Shown here piece by piece: positions 1-8,619 of a stretch of DNA of 53,058 bases. Position 1 is the first letter of the stretch. Each line of letters starts with the position of its first letter. The notes beneath the pieces are model-generated. The model did no database searches and was not told the origin of the DNA. It saw only the letters and a list, made by a program, of their open reading frames with translations. The translations under genes were made by a program, and so were the position numbers. The stretch spans positions 1-53,058 of the forward strand of contig CAZCUQ010000003.1 of NCBI GenBank assembly GCA_964501705.1. Direction: 5' to 3'. Origin of the DNA: RGIG4694 sp964501705 (GTDB taxonomy: Bacteria; Bacillota; Clostridia; Oscillospirales; Ruminococcaceae).

Positions 1-43
1 GGACGGAAAAAACTTCCGTATATTGTTATCTGAGGGTGATGTT

Positions 44-955
44 TTGGATTCGTTCTACGCAATAAGCAGTACACTTGAAAGTATCTTCCCGATAACGTTC
101 TGGGACGTTATCGATATTTTCGCACTTGCATTCATAATCTATAAGGCAATAAATTATATGAAGGAAACACGCGCCGTTCCTCTGACAAAAGGTATATTCG
201 TGCTTGTGCTGATATACTTCATGTCGGCTCTTTTTAAAATGAAAGCACTCTCATACCTGTTTCAAACGGTTATGAATACGGGATTGTTCGCTATAATAGT
301 CCTCTTTCAGCCCGAACTGCGGCGCTCTATAGAAAAGCTCGGTCACTCAAAGGTTTCAGGCTTTTCCGTGTTTGGCTCGGATACGAAAAACGATAACTCC
401 GCTCTCTGGAACAACTCTATAGACGCAGTATGCGATGCCTGTATGGATCTTTCGGCAACAAAAACAGGCGCGCTTATCGTTATCGAAATGGAAACAAAAC
501 TCGGCGATCAGATAGAAAACGGTACAATAATCAACGCCGTTCCGAGTAAAGAACTTTTCGGAACGATATTCTTCCCGAATACTCCGCTGCACGACGGAGC
601 GGCAATAATAAGAGACGGGATCGTTATAGCGGCAGGCTGTTTCCTTCCGAAACCCCAGAATGAAGAAAGACTTGAAAAAAATCTCGGCTCGCGCCACAGA
701 GCCGCTATCGGAATGAGCGAAAACTCCGACGCCCTCATCGTGGTCGTTTCCGAGGAAACGGGAACTATATCCGTCGCGGAAAACGGCGAGCTTACCCGAA
801 GATATGACAGGGATTCCCTTAAAAAATATCTCCGCGAAAGAGTTCTTCCGTTAAAGGTATCCAAAAACAATTCAAAGCCCCCGAAAAACGCGGGCAAATC
901 AAAAAAATCCTTCGCCGGAACCGGGATCGGTTTTTTCGGCAAAAAAGATAAGTGA
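44..955 (+). CDS. cdaA: Diadenylate cyclase CdaA (membrane c-di-AMP synthase)
   Basis: Condenses two ATP into the second messenger c-di-AMP at the membrane. Three hydrophobic segments lie in the first ~90 residues, followed by a DAC (DisA_N) domain. Both DAC signature motifs are visible: DGA in LHDGAAIIRDG and RHR in GSRHRAAIG. The C-terminus is a basic Lys-rich tail. An upstream in-frame TTG at 23 is possible, but GAGGGTGAT lies 7 nt before the TTG at 44, so I chose 44. The stop overlaps the region just before the YbbR-domain gene, giving the standard cdaA-cdaR pair. Identity is firm; only the start is uncertain. Family knowledge: c-di-AMP controls potassium, osmolyte and cell-wall homeostasis. 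Confidence 0.95.
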   Translation: MDSFYAISSTLESIFPITFWDVIDIFALAFIIYKAINYMKETRAVPLTKGIFVLVLIYFMSALFKMKALSYLFQTVMNTGLFAIIVLFQPELRRSIEKLGHSKVSGFSVFGSDTKNDNSALWNNSIDAVCDACMDLSATKTGALIVIEMETKLGDQIENGTIINAVPSKELFGTIFFPNTPLHDGAAIIRDGIVIAAGCFLPKPQNEERLEKNLGSRHRAAIGMSENSDALIVVVSEETGTISVAENGELTRRYDRDSLKKYLRERVLPLKVSKNNSKPPKNAGKSKKSFAGTGIGFFGKKDK

Positions 956-972
956 TAAAGGCAGAGAAAATT

Positions 973-2319
973 ATGGCAAAAATCAATGTTAGTTCATTTA
1001 AGCAGATGCTGAATAATTTTATCCATACGGATTCATCGACAAAGATAATATCCATAATCTGCGCCGTGATAATCTGGCTTGCTATTTCGATAAGCGTCTA
1101 CCCCACGATAAGCGACGTTATCTATAACGTTCCCATCGAGATCAATACCGAAGGTACGTTTGCCGCCGCAAATTCTCTGCAGGCGGAGCTTGCGGAGGAT
1201 CTTTCCGCAGATGTCTATATTACGGGAGAACGCTCGCAGGTAGGAAGTCTCGACGCGGCTGATATCAGTCTGAATGTCGATATGACAAGAATATCCGCTC
1301 CCGGTGAATATAATCTCCCGCTTGAGGCTGTGAACAAATCGGAAAAGGAATTCAATGTAGATAAGATATCTCCATCCTCGGTAATGGTCAAGATCGAAAG
1401 GATAGTCACCAAGGAATTTAACGTGACCGCCGAAATGGATTCAAGCATTTCCGTTGCGGACGGATATATGACAAAAGCTCCTATTTTCGTTTCCTCCAAT
1501 ACTATTTCCGTAACGGGTCCCGAAGAGCAGGTCTCGTCCATAACAAACGCGGTCGTCAGCATATCCTCAGCTGAGCCTATCACTCTTTCATCGTCATATG
1601 AGTTTACCTCAAGCGAAATAACGCTCTATAACAACGGCGTGAAAATATCCGACGCGGACGGAAGTCTTACTCTCAGCAGAACCAGCTTTACCGTGCAGAT
1701 ACCCGTATATATACGTCAGACTCTTCCGCTGGAAGTCAGCGTGGTGAACGCTCCCGACGGCTTTGACGAGGATAAATTCAAAGAAAGTCTCACTTTGTCA
1801 GCATCAGAGCTTGATATAGCCGCTCCTACCGATAAAATTAAGGATATCAAAAGCATAAACATAGGAACGATAGATATGCGCGAGGTCGATGACACCGGAA
1901 AAACATTCACCTTCGCAATGGAAAACGTGCTTCCCGAAGGATATGAAAATCTTTCGGGACTGGGCGCGGTAATCGTCACCTGCCCGTCTGACGGTCTTAT
2001 CAAGAAGCAAATAGCGATAAGAGCAAAGAATATTCAGATAATCAATGCTCCCTCGCAGTTTGATTTTCAGCTTACAACTTCGATGATAATGCCGTATTTC
2101 GTAGGTCCCGCGAACGTTGTCGGCTCTCTCACCTCAAGCGATATCACCTGTCGGGTAGATATACTAAGCTCTGATTTCGACAATACCGCAGGCGAATACG
2201 TAATGCCCGTGACATTCTCCGTGGCGTCCTCCGACAGCGTATGGGTGAACGCGGGTTCTTCAACGCTGAATATTTACGTAAAGGCAGTGCCTAAAGTTAC
2301 TGATGAGAATGAGGAATAA
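973..2319 (+). CDS. cdaR: YbbR-domain regulator of CdaA (CdaR)
   Basis: Extracytoplasmic regulator of CdaA. One N-terminal membrane anchor (IISIICAVIIWLAISISVYP, about residues 22-41) is followed by repeated beta-rich YbbR-like modules exposed outside the cell (for example the stretch around NVPIEINTEGT and later VTAEMDSSISVADGYM). A GTG at 952 overlapping the cdaA stop is in frame, but the ATG at 973 has a better-placed purine-rich site (AAAGGCAGAG), so I prefer 973. In many Firmicutes cdaA-cdaR is followed by glmM. Here an FAD-dependent dehydrogenase follows after 2 nt instead. Role in tuning c-di-AMP synthesis is inferred from the family and the pairing. Confidence 0.88.
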   Translation: MAKINVSSFKQMLNNFIHTDSSTKIISIICAVIIWLAISISVYPTISDVIYNVPIEINTEGTFAAANSLQAELAEDLSADVYITGERSQVGSLDAADISLNVDMTRISAPGEYNLPLEAVNKSEKEFNVDKISPSSVMVKIERIVTKEFNVTAEMDSSISVADGYMTKAPIFVSSNTISVTGPEEQVSSITNAVVSISSAEPITLSSSYEFTSSEITLYNNGVKISDADGSLTLSRTSFTVQIPVYIRQTLPLEVSVVNAPDGFDEDKFKESLTLSASELDIAAPTDKIKDIKSINIGTIDMREVDDTGKTFTFAMENVLPEGYENLSGLGAVIVTCPSDGLIKKQIAIRAKNIQIINAPSQFDFQLTTSMIMPYFVGPANVVGSLTSSDITCRVDILSSDFDNTAGEYVMPVTFSVASSDSVWVNAGSSTLNIYVKAVPKVTDENEE

Positions 2320-2321
2320 AA

Positions 2322-3905
2322 TTGGCAGTAATCATTTCGGAAATAATCTCTCCCGCGGATTCTTCGGACGAGGAAATAATCTCCGCCGCGCTTAAAAAAG
2401 CGGGAATAAACAAAGACGGCGTTATCCGCGCGGGAGTTCATAAAACATCGATAGACGCAAGAAAAAGAAACAATATCCGCAGAGTTTCCTCAGTGTGGGC
2501 GGAAACTTCCGAAGAAAATGAAAACCGTCTTTTAAATAAAGCTTTCATCACAAAGGTCAGACACACCGAATTCAAGCCCGTCATCGGAAAAACTCCCCAA
2601 AACGGGAAAATCGCCGTTGTGGGATTCGGTCCCGCGGGAATGTTCTCCGCGCTTACCCTTGCGGAGTACGGATACAGACCGATCGTTTTTGAACGCGGAG
2701 AAAACGCGGACGACAGAATAAAAACCGTCTCCGGGTTCTGGAAAAACGGGAAGTTTTCTCCCGAATCAAATGTTCAGTTCGGCGAGGGCGGAGCGGGAAC
2801 GTTCTCCGATGGAAAACTCACAACAAGGATACATGACCCGCTCTGCCGATATGTTCTCGAAAAATTTGCCGAATTCGGCGCTCCGAAAAGTATCCTCACA
2901 AAATCAAAGCCTCATGTCGGAACGGATAATCTTCGCTTTATCGTAAAAAATATCCGCGAAAGAATAATCTCTCTCGGAGGAGAGGTTCGCTTTAATTCGC
3001 GCGTTTCGGGATTCAATGTAAAAAACGGAAAGCTTTCCTCTCTTACGGTGAACGGCTCGGAGGAGATTCCCGTATGCGCCGCCGTTTTAGCCGTCGGACA
3101 CAGCGCGAGAGATACTTTTTCCGCTCTTCTTTCCGAGAATATCACTCTTGAACCGAAACCCTTTTCCGTGGGCGCGAGGATAGAGCATACGAGAATTTCC
3201 GTAAACGAAAGCCTGTATGGGAAAAATTACCCCGAAAATCTTCCCGAGGGCGAATATCAGCTCTCCTACCGAAAAAACGGACGGGGAGTTTATACCTTCT
3301 GTATGTGTCCCGGAGGATATGTAGTTGCGTCACAAAGCGAGGAATGTTCCATCGTTACAAACGGAATGAGCGAATATTCCCGAAACGGAGAAAATTCAAA
3401 TTCAGCGCTTGCAGTATCGGTATCTCCCGATGACTATGGAAAAGCTCCTCTCGACGGCGTGGATTTCGCGCGCTCCATAGAGAAAAAGGCATATTCGCGG
3501 GCAAAACCGTATTTTGCTCCCGCCTGCACGGTCGGAAGCTTTCTTGAGGGAAAAGCTTCATTAAAGGGCGCTTCGGTGACTCCGAGCTACTCTCCGGGAG
3601 TAACGGAAGCGGATCTGAATGAACTTTTCCCGAAATTTGTCTCGGATATGATGAAAGAGGGACTTCACGTATTTGCCCGCAAAATGAGAGCTTTCGGCGA
3701 AACGGGAGCTGTTCTTACCGCTCCCGAAACAAGAACATCCTCCCCCGTAAGGATCACACGAAGCGAAAGCCTTGTTTCGCCCGAAGCGGACGGATTATAC
3801 CCCTGCGGAGAGGGCGCGGGCTATGCGGGCGGGATAATGTCCGCGGCTGTTGACGGAGTAAAAACGGCACAGGCTATAATGGAAAAATTCAAACCGTATG
3901 AATAA
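2322..3905 (+). CDS. FAD-dependent dehydrogenase (COG2509-like)
   Basis: Flavoprotein oxidoreductase of unknown substrate. A dinucleotide-binding motif, VVGFGPAGMFSALTLAEYG, lies around residues 99-117, after a ~95-residue N-terminal domain that is typical of this family. Further family blocks are FGEGGAGTFSDGKL and a C-terminal second FAD contact GLYPCGEGAGYAGGIMSAA. Length (527 aa) fits. Start is a TTG at 2322 with AGGAA ahead of it, overlapping the tail of cdaR closely enough to suggest translational coupling. Its repeated occurrence beside cdaR/glmM in Clostridia is from memory and not tested here. Physiological role is not known to me. Confidence 0.85.
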   Translation: MAVIISEIISPADSSDEEIISAALKKAGINKDGVIRAGVHKTSIDARKRNNIRRVSSVWAETSEENENRLLNKAFITKVRHTEFKPVIGKTPQNGKIAVVGFGPAGMFSALTLAEYGYRPIVFERGENADDRIKTVSGFWKNGKFSPESNVQFGEGGAGTFSDGKLTTRIHDPLCRYVLEKFAEFGAPKSILTKSKPHVGTDNLRFIVKNIRERIISLGGEVRFNSRVSGFNVKNGKLSSLTVNGSEEIPVCAAVLAVGHSARDTFSALLSENITLEPKPFSVGARIEHTRISVNESLYGKNYPENLPEGEYQLSYRKNGRGVYTFCMCPGGYVVASQSEECSIVTNGMSEYSRNGENSNSALAVSVSPDDYGKAPLDGVDFARSIEKKAYSRAKPYFAPACTVGSFLEGKASLKGASVTPSYSPGVTEADLNELFPKFVSDMMKEGLHVFARKMRAFGETGAVLTAPETRTSSPVRITRSESLVSPEADGLYPCGEGAGYAGGIMSAAVDGVKTAQAIMEKFKPYE

Positions 3906-4031
3906 TTCTTTTATAACTTTATCTCCTCTTCTGCCGCCGCTGAAAAAAAACAAAGAGAAAATAATAACGGCTTCTCTGCGATTTCTACAAAAAAATCCAA
4001 GTGAAATTGTGAGGTTCTACAAATTTAAGAT

Positions 4032-4045
4032 TTTAAACGTTTTCG
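4032..4045. promoter_or_regulatory. Possible catabolite-response (cre-like) site upstream of xylA
   Basis: TTTAAACGTTTTCG matches the cre pattern TGNAARCGNWWWCA at 12 of 14 positions and lies about 35 bp upstream of the xylA -35 box. CcpA control of xylose genes is common in Firmicutes, but two mismatches at conserved ends keep this weak. Confidence 0.3.
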
Positions 4046-4080
4046 CAAAAAATACACCCCGCTAAAAAGCAATAAATACC

Positions 4081-4109
4081 TTGACAGCTTCGCAAAAATT
4101 GGGTAAAAT
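4081..4109 (+). promoter_or_regulatory. Sigma-A promoter of xylA
   Basis: Perfect -35 TTGACA (4081-4086), 17-bp spacer and -10 TAAAAT (4104-4109), followed by a ~60-nt leader to the xylA start. Confidence 0.8.
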
Positions 4110-4120
4110 AATAGTATGAA

Positions 4121-4149
4121 TTTCGTTTCGCACAGGCATCGTAACGAAA
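4121..4149. promoter_or_regulatory. Inverted repeat in xylA leader, candidate operator
   Basis: TTTCGTT (4121-4127) and AACGAAA (4143-4149) are exact inverted repeats separated by 15 bp, starting just after the predicted transcription start. Position fits a repressor operator (for example a ROK/XylR-like protein), but the sequence is not the classic XylR site and no regulator gene is in the window. Confidence 0.35.
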
Positions 4150-4175
4150 ATAAAAACATATGGAGGATTACTGCA

Positions 4176-5498
4176 ATGGCTTATTTTGAAAACATCGGAA
4201 AAATACCTTACGAGGGAAAGGACAGCAAAAACGCTCTTGCGTTCAAATACTACAACCCCGATGAGATGATCGATGGCAAAAAAATGAGAGAACACCTTAA
4301 ATTCGCTCTCTCATGGTGGCACACAATGGGCGGCGACGGCACCGATATGTTCGGCTGCGGCACCGCCGATAAAACATGGGGACAGGCGGACAGCACGGCA
4401 AGAGCCAAGGCTAAGGTGGACGCCGCTTTCGAGATAATGGACAAGCTCTCGATCGACTTCTTCTGCTATCACGACAGAGATCTGTCCCCCGAATACGGCA
4501 CCTTGAAGGAAACAAACGATAAGTTCGACGAGGTAGTTGACTATGTCGCTGAAAAAATGAAAGCAGACCCCTCGAAAAAGCTTCTTTGGGGTACGGCTAA
4601 GTGCTTCGATCACCCCCGCTTTATGCACGGCGCGGGAACATCTCCCTCCGCCGATGTATTCGCGTATTCCGCAGCGCAGATAAAGAAAGCTATAGATTCT
4701 ACGGTTAAGCTCGGCGGTATGGGCTATGTTTTCTGGGGCGGAAGAGAGGGCTATGAAACCCTTCTCAACACAAATATGGGTCTGGAGCTTGACAATATGG
4801 CAAGACTTATGAGGATGGCTGTTGAATACGCACGTTCTATCGGCTTCAAGGGAGATTTCTATATAGAACCCAAGCCCAAGGAACCCACAAAGCACCAGTA
4901 TGATTTCGATACGGCAACGGTTCTCGGATTCCTCCGCAAGTACGGCCTTGACAAGGACTTCAAGATGAATATCGAGGCGAACCACGCAACTCTTGCACAG
5001 CACACCTTCCAGCATGAGCTTCGCGTTGCAAGAGAAAACGGCGTATTCGGTTCTATCGATGCAAATCAGGGCGATATGCTCCTCGGCTGGGATACCGATC
5101 AGTTCCCGACCAACATTTACGATGCTATGTTCTGTATGTATGAGGTCATCAAGGCGGGCGGATTCACAAACGGAGGACTTAACTTCGACGCCAAGGCAAG
5201 AAGAGGCTCCTACACTCCCGAAGATATATTCCACAGCTATATCGCGGGTATGGATACGTTCGCGCTCGGCTTCAGGGCGGCTAAGGCTCTTATCGCGGAC
5301 GGCAGGATAGACAAGTTCGTTGAGGACAGATACGCTTCATGGAAAACAGGTATCGGCGCGGATATCATCGCAGGCAAGGCTGATTTTGTATCTCTTGAAA
5401 AGTACGCTCTCGAAAAGGGAGAGGTCACCGATTCTCTCTCAAGCGGCAGACAGGAAATGCTCGAAGCTATCGTCAATAATGTGCTTTTCAGTATGTAA
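4176..5498 (+). CDS. xylA: Xylose isomerase
   Basis: Interconverts D-xylose and D-xylulose in the cytoplasm. The 440-aa product matches family length. Active-site and metal-binding blocks are all present: WHTMGGDGTDMFG, CYHDRDLSPE (catalytic His/Asp), KPKEPTKHQYDFD, IEANHATLAQHTFQHE and the metal ligands in SIDANQGDMLLGWDTDQ. The longer frame opens at 4116, but ATG at 4176 is preceded by GGAGG at 8-nt spacing and gives the conserved MAYFENI N-terminus. It heads a xylA - small gene - xylB transcript from a strong promoter. The partner kinase xylB is broken in this sequence, so flux through the pathway is questionable. Confidence 0.97.
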   Translation: MAYFENIGKIPYEGKDSKNALAFKYYNPDEMIDGKKMREHLKFALSWWHTMGGDGTDMFGCGTADKTWGQADSTARAKAKVDAAFEIMDKLSIDFFCYHDRDLSPEYGTLKETNDKFDEVVDYVAEKMKADPSKKLLWGTAKCFDHPRFMHGAGTSPSADVFAYSAAQIKKAIDSTVKLGGMGYVFWGGREGYETLLNTNMGLELDNMARLMRMAVEYARSIGFKGDFYIEPKPKEPTKHQYDFDTATVLGFLRKYGLDKDFKMNIEANHATLAQHTFQHELRVARENGVFGSIDANQGDMLLGWDTDQFPTNIYDAMFCMYEVIKAGGFTNGGLNFDAKARRGSYTPEDIFHSYIAGMDTFALGFRAAKALIADGRIDKFVEDRYASWKTGIGADIIAGKADFVSLEKYALEKGEVTDSLSSGRQEMLEAIVNNVLFSM

Positions 5499-5509
5499 GG
5501 TGATCTTCA

Positions 5510-5773
5510 ATGGTTATAGTGGATAAAATTGACGAACACGTCATAAGTCTCGATCCGACAAAGCACAGCTTCTGCTTCATTGCTAACAAGAGCAAGGATA
5601 TCGGCTCGAAAAAGGTGATCATTTCTCTGCGAATTTACACAGGCGGAACAAATTCATGGGACGATCTTGTGATGGGCGAATATCCCAATCATAAGGACGC
5701 TTCCAATACTATGCAGAAAGCTGCCGAGCTTTTGAGACAAAATGCTCCCTCGATAGATTTTGCCATTATCTGA
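5510..5773 (+). CDS. Small unknown protein between xylA and xylB
   Basis: An 87-aa protein I do not recognise. It begins 11 nt after the xylA stop, with AGGTGATC as ribosome-binding site, so it is probably co-transcribed with xylA. Sequence is soluble, with a beta-rich first half (KKVIISLRIYTGGTN) and a helical end (MQKAAELLRQNAPS). No signal peptide, membrane segment, cysteine pair or known motif is visible. Position inside the xylose operon suggests, but does not show, a role in pentose metabolism. Codon use resembles its neighbours, so I regard it as a real gene. Confidence 0.6.
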   Translation: MVIVDKIDEHVISLDPTKHSFCFIANKSKDIGSKKVIISLRIYTGGTNSWDDLVMGEYPNHKDASNTMQKAAELLRQNAPSIDFAII

Positions 5774-5834
5774 ATGTATTTCGTTTCACGGGCGTTGTGC
5801 GGGATTCACAAAGCTTTTCTGAATAAAACCGCGC

Positions 5835-5856
5835 TGCCCCTGTACTATACGGGGCA
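5835..5856 (+). other. mRNA hairpin ahead of xylB
   Basis: TGCCCC and GGGGCA arms with an inner GTA/TAC pairing form a stem with one bulge. No T-tract follows, so it is not a standard terminator; it may act in mRNA processing or stability. Confidence 0.3.
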
Positions 5857-5893
5857 ATGCTTTCAAATGGAGAAAAATAGGAGTTGATAGATT

Positions 5894-7385
5894 TTGAAAT
5901 ACGTAATAGGCATTGATCTCGGAACAAGCGGCACGAAAACTGTTCTGTTCGATACTCTCGGAAACGTGATATCTTCCGATACGATAGAATATCCCATGTA
6001 TCAGCCCAAAAACGGCTATGCGGAGCAGGATCCCGAAGATTGGGCGAATGCTGCGCTGAATACCGTTAAAAATGTTCTCGCCAAAAGCAGTATTGACCCC
6101 GCAGATATCGCGGGAATCGGAATTTCGGGACAGATGCACGGTCTTGTAATGCTCGACGGGAATAATAACGTTATCCGCCGTTCCATAATCTGGTGCGATC
6201 AGAGAACCGAAAAGGAAGTCGGCGAAATGAATCAAAAGGTCGGACGGGAAAAGCTTGTGGAAATTACCGCAAATCCCGCTCTTACGGGCTGGACTGCGGC
6301 TAAGATACTTTGGGTGAGAAACAATGAACCCGAAAATTACAAGCGCTGCCGTCATATTCTTCTTCCGAAGGATTATGTTCGTTTTGTTCTCACGGGAGAG
6401 TATGCTTCGGAAGTCTCCGACGCGTCGGGAACGCAGCTTCTTGACGTTCCTCACAGAAAATGGAGCGAGGAAGTCTGCTCACTTTTGGATATAGATATGA
6501 GTATGCTCCCGAAACTGTACGAATCCGCCGAGATCACGGGATATGTCACCGGGGAAGCCGCCGAAAGAACAGGTCTGAAGGAGGGAACTCCCGTTGCGGG
6601 AGGCGCGGGAGACAACGCCGCCGCAGCCGTCGGAACGGGAGTCGTTGAGGACGGAAAAGCATTCACCACAATAGGCACGAGCGGAGTTGTATTCGCTCAC
6701 ACCTCAAAAGTGTGCGGCTGTTCCGGGGAAATGGCATATCATGGGAGTCACTCAGGCGGCGGGGCTGTCTCTTCGCTGGTTCAGGGACAATTTCTGTTCC
6801 GACGAAACATCGGTCGCGGCTTTGACCGGCAGGGATACATACGAAATAATGACCGACGAGGCAAAGACCGTTCCCATAGGTTCTGACAGGCTGATATATC
6901 TTCCCTATCTTATGGGAGAGAGAACCCCGCATCTTGACCCGAACGCAAGAGGAATGTTTTTCGGGCTTTCCGCCGTTCACACGAAGAAACATCTTCTGCG
7001 CGCGGTTATGGAAGGAGTATCGTTTTCACTCCGCGACTGTGTTGAGATATGCAGAGAAATGAATATCAGCGTTTCCGACATGATGGCGTGCGGAGGAGGA
7101 GGCACTTCTCCGTTATGGAGACAGATGCTTGCCGATCTTTACAATTGTCCCGTCAAGACCTGTGCGAGCAAGGAGGGACCCGCTCTGGGAGCCGCTGTTT
7201 TGGCAATGACTGCAGCAGGGATCTATCCCTCGGTCGAAGAGGCTTGCAGAAATGTTGTAAAAATGGGTACAGTACAAGAGCCTGTCAGGGAGGAAGCGGA
7301 AAAATATGAAAAGTTCTACAGATTCTACGCAAAGCTTTACGGCAGCGTGAAGGAAAAGTGTGCGGAGCTTGCCGGATTGGAATAA
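5894..7385 (+). pseudogene. xylB: Xylulokinase, frameshifted with an internal deletion
   Basis: FGGY-family kinase that phosphorylates D-xylulose. The first part (TTG at 5894 with AGGAG) encodes the phosphate-binding block GIDLGTSGTKTVLFD, GQMHGLVMLD and the IGTSGVVFAHT motif. Frame is lost near 6710-6715. The rest of the protein, starting AAVPGKWHIMGVTQAAG and including GGGGTSPLWRQMLAD and the C-terminus, continues in the +1 frame to 7385. Between FAHTSKV and AVPGKWH the family normally has roughly 12-14 residues that are absent here. The lesion is therefore a deletion of non-triplet length, not a single-base slip. Either the gene is inactivated or the assembly dropped bases at this point. 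Confidence 0.85.
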
Positions 7386-7672
7386 TTTTTTACGGCTTAA
7401 ACTTATTTTTTGCTGTTCATCAAAATTTTAAGAGTGCGGCGTGGTCGCTTGGGCTTTTCGGCTGTTACGTAAAAAGCAGCCGCTGAAATCCCATGTGATC
7501 CCGCCGCGCCCACATTCAAAGAACGTGTCCCTTAAAGCTGTATAGAAACAACAAATGAAATCAAAAATTGCAGTCGGGTATTAAAAGTATTCCCTTCAGG
7601 AAATATTGCACAATAAACGGCTCTGATTTTAATAGAAAAATAACAAAGATGTGCAGAAAGATAAAAAATCCT
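7386..7672. other. Noncoding stretch with a long imperfect hairpin (7434-7509)
   Basis: No credible gene lies between xylB and the minD promoter. GTGCGGCGTGGTCGC (7434-7448) pairs with GTGATCCCGCCGCGC (7495-7509) with one mismatch and some G-T pairs. The stem continues inward through TGGG/CCCA and CGGCTG/CAGCCG. The rod-like ~76-nt fold is unusually G+C rich for an intergenic region. I found no signature of SRP, 6S, tmRNA or a known riboswitch, and no T-tract after it on either strand. Confidence 0.4.
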
Positions 7673-7700
7673 TTGACTTTTCTTATTTTTGTGGTAAAAT
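7673..7700 (+). promoter_or_regulatory. Promoter of minD-mgsA
   Basis: TTGACT (7673-7678), 16-bp spacer, TAAAAT (7695-7700). The ~120-nt leader contains a perfect 7-bp hairpin, CCCGCGG (7751-7757) with CCGCGGG (7772-7778). Confidence 0.6.
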
Positions 7701-7826
7701 ATAATTAACAGATATGCACATAAGAAGAATACACAGAGAAAAAATTCTTCCCCGCGGCGCGCCGCAGATCTCCGCGGGTATCATTACATTTAATATCCCG
7801 GATTTCTGCGGAGAAACGGAGTAGCA

Positions 7827-8573
7827 ATGTCAAAAATAATAGCAATAACTTCCGGTAAGGGCGGAACGGGAAAATCATCCATATGCGCGGAACTTGGATT
7901 TTCACTCGCAAAACAGGGTCACAGAACGCTTATTATCGAACTTGACTTTGGTCTGAGATGCCTTGATATAATGCTCGGCGTAAAAGACAGCATAAACTAC
8001 GACCTCGGCTCGGTATTAAAGGGCGAATGTGATATCTATAAGGCAACCACACAAGTCAAGCTTGCAATGAATCTGAGCATAGTGTGCGCTCCCGAAGACC
8101 CGTTCGCAAAGGTCGATGCCGAAACAATAAAGAATATCTGCCAGGAAATGCGCAAATACTACGAATATATCATCGTGGATACCTCGGCCGGAACCAACGA
8201 GAGCGTTTTCGATGTTGTCGAACAGTCCGACCTTATCCTCATCAACACCACGCCCGACCCTATATGCGTAAGAGATGCGCGCGCAATGTCGGATGAATTC
8301 TACAAAAGAGGAAATAAAAAACAGCGCCTTATTATCAATAAGGTAAATCCCGATATCTTCAAGGCAAATCTTATCCTTGACCTCGATGAGATAATAGATA
8401 CCGTTGGCGTACAGCTTATCGGAGTTATCCCGGATGACTCGGCGGTTATCATTGCAACGGGCAAGGGCGAACCGCTGCCGTCCTCTTCGATGGCTTTCAA
8501 GGCGTTCGACGCTATTTCAAAAAGAATCAAGGGCGAGGATGTTCCGCTTAGCTTCAAGGCTCTCCTCCAGTAA
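7827..8573 (+). CDS. minD: MinD-type septum-site ATPase
   Basis: ParA/MinD-family ATPase that positions the division septum by membrane-associated ATP cycling. The deviant Walker A, SGKGGTGKSS, sits at residues 9-18. Switch and Walker B regions follow (LIIELDFGLRCLDIMLG, YEYIIVDTSAG). Length (248 aa) is near the usual 260-270. The canonical Lys-rich amphipathic C-terminal membrane helix is not evident: the protein ends KGEDVPLSFKALLQ. A good GGAG site precedes the ATG. No minC or minE is nearby; the next gene is the mgsA homologue, 46 nt on. It could be another MinD/ParA-like protein, but over its length it reads as MinD. Confidence 0.85.
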   Translation: MSKIIAITSGKGGTGKSSICAELGFSLAKQGHRTLIIELDFGLRCLDIMLGVKDSINYDLGSVLKGECDIYKATTQVKLAMNLSIVCAPEDPFAKVDAETIKNICQEMRKYYEYIIVDTSAGTNESVFDVVEQSDLILINTTPDPICVRDARAMSDEFYKRGNKKQRLIINKVNPDIFKANLILDLDEIIDTVGVQLIGVIPDDSAVIIATGKGEPLPSSSMAFKAFDAISKRIKGEDVPLSFKALLQ

Positions 8574-8619
8574 TAAGCGCGGAATTTTAATAGAATCGTA
8601 AAGGAGCTGTAATAATACC

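Noticed and set aside
4311..5234. 307-aa minus-strand open frame
   Set aside because: Fully antisense to xylA with all catalytic motifs on the plus strand; composition is typical of a shadow.
7434..7509. 6S, SRP or tmRNA gene
   Set aside because: None of the conserved sequence signatures of these RNAs could be found; only the hairpin itself is supported.
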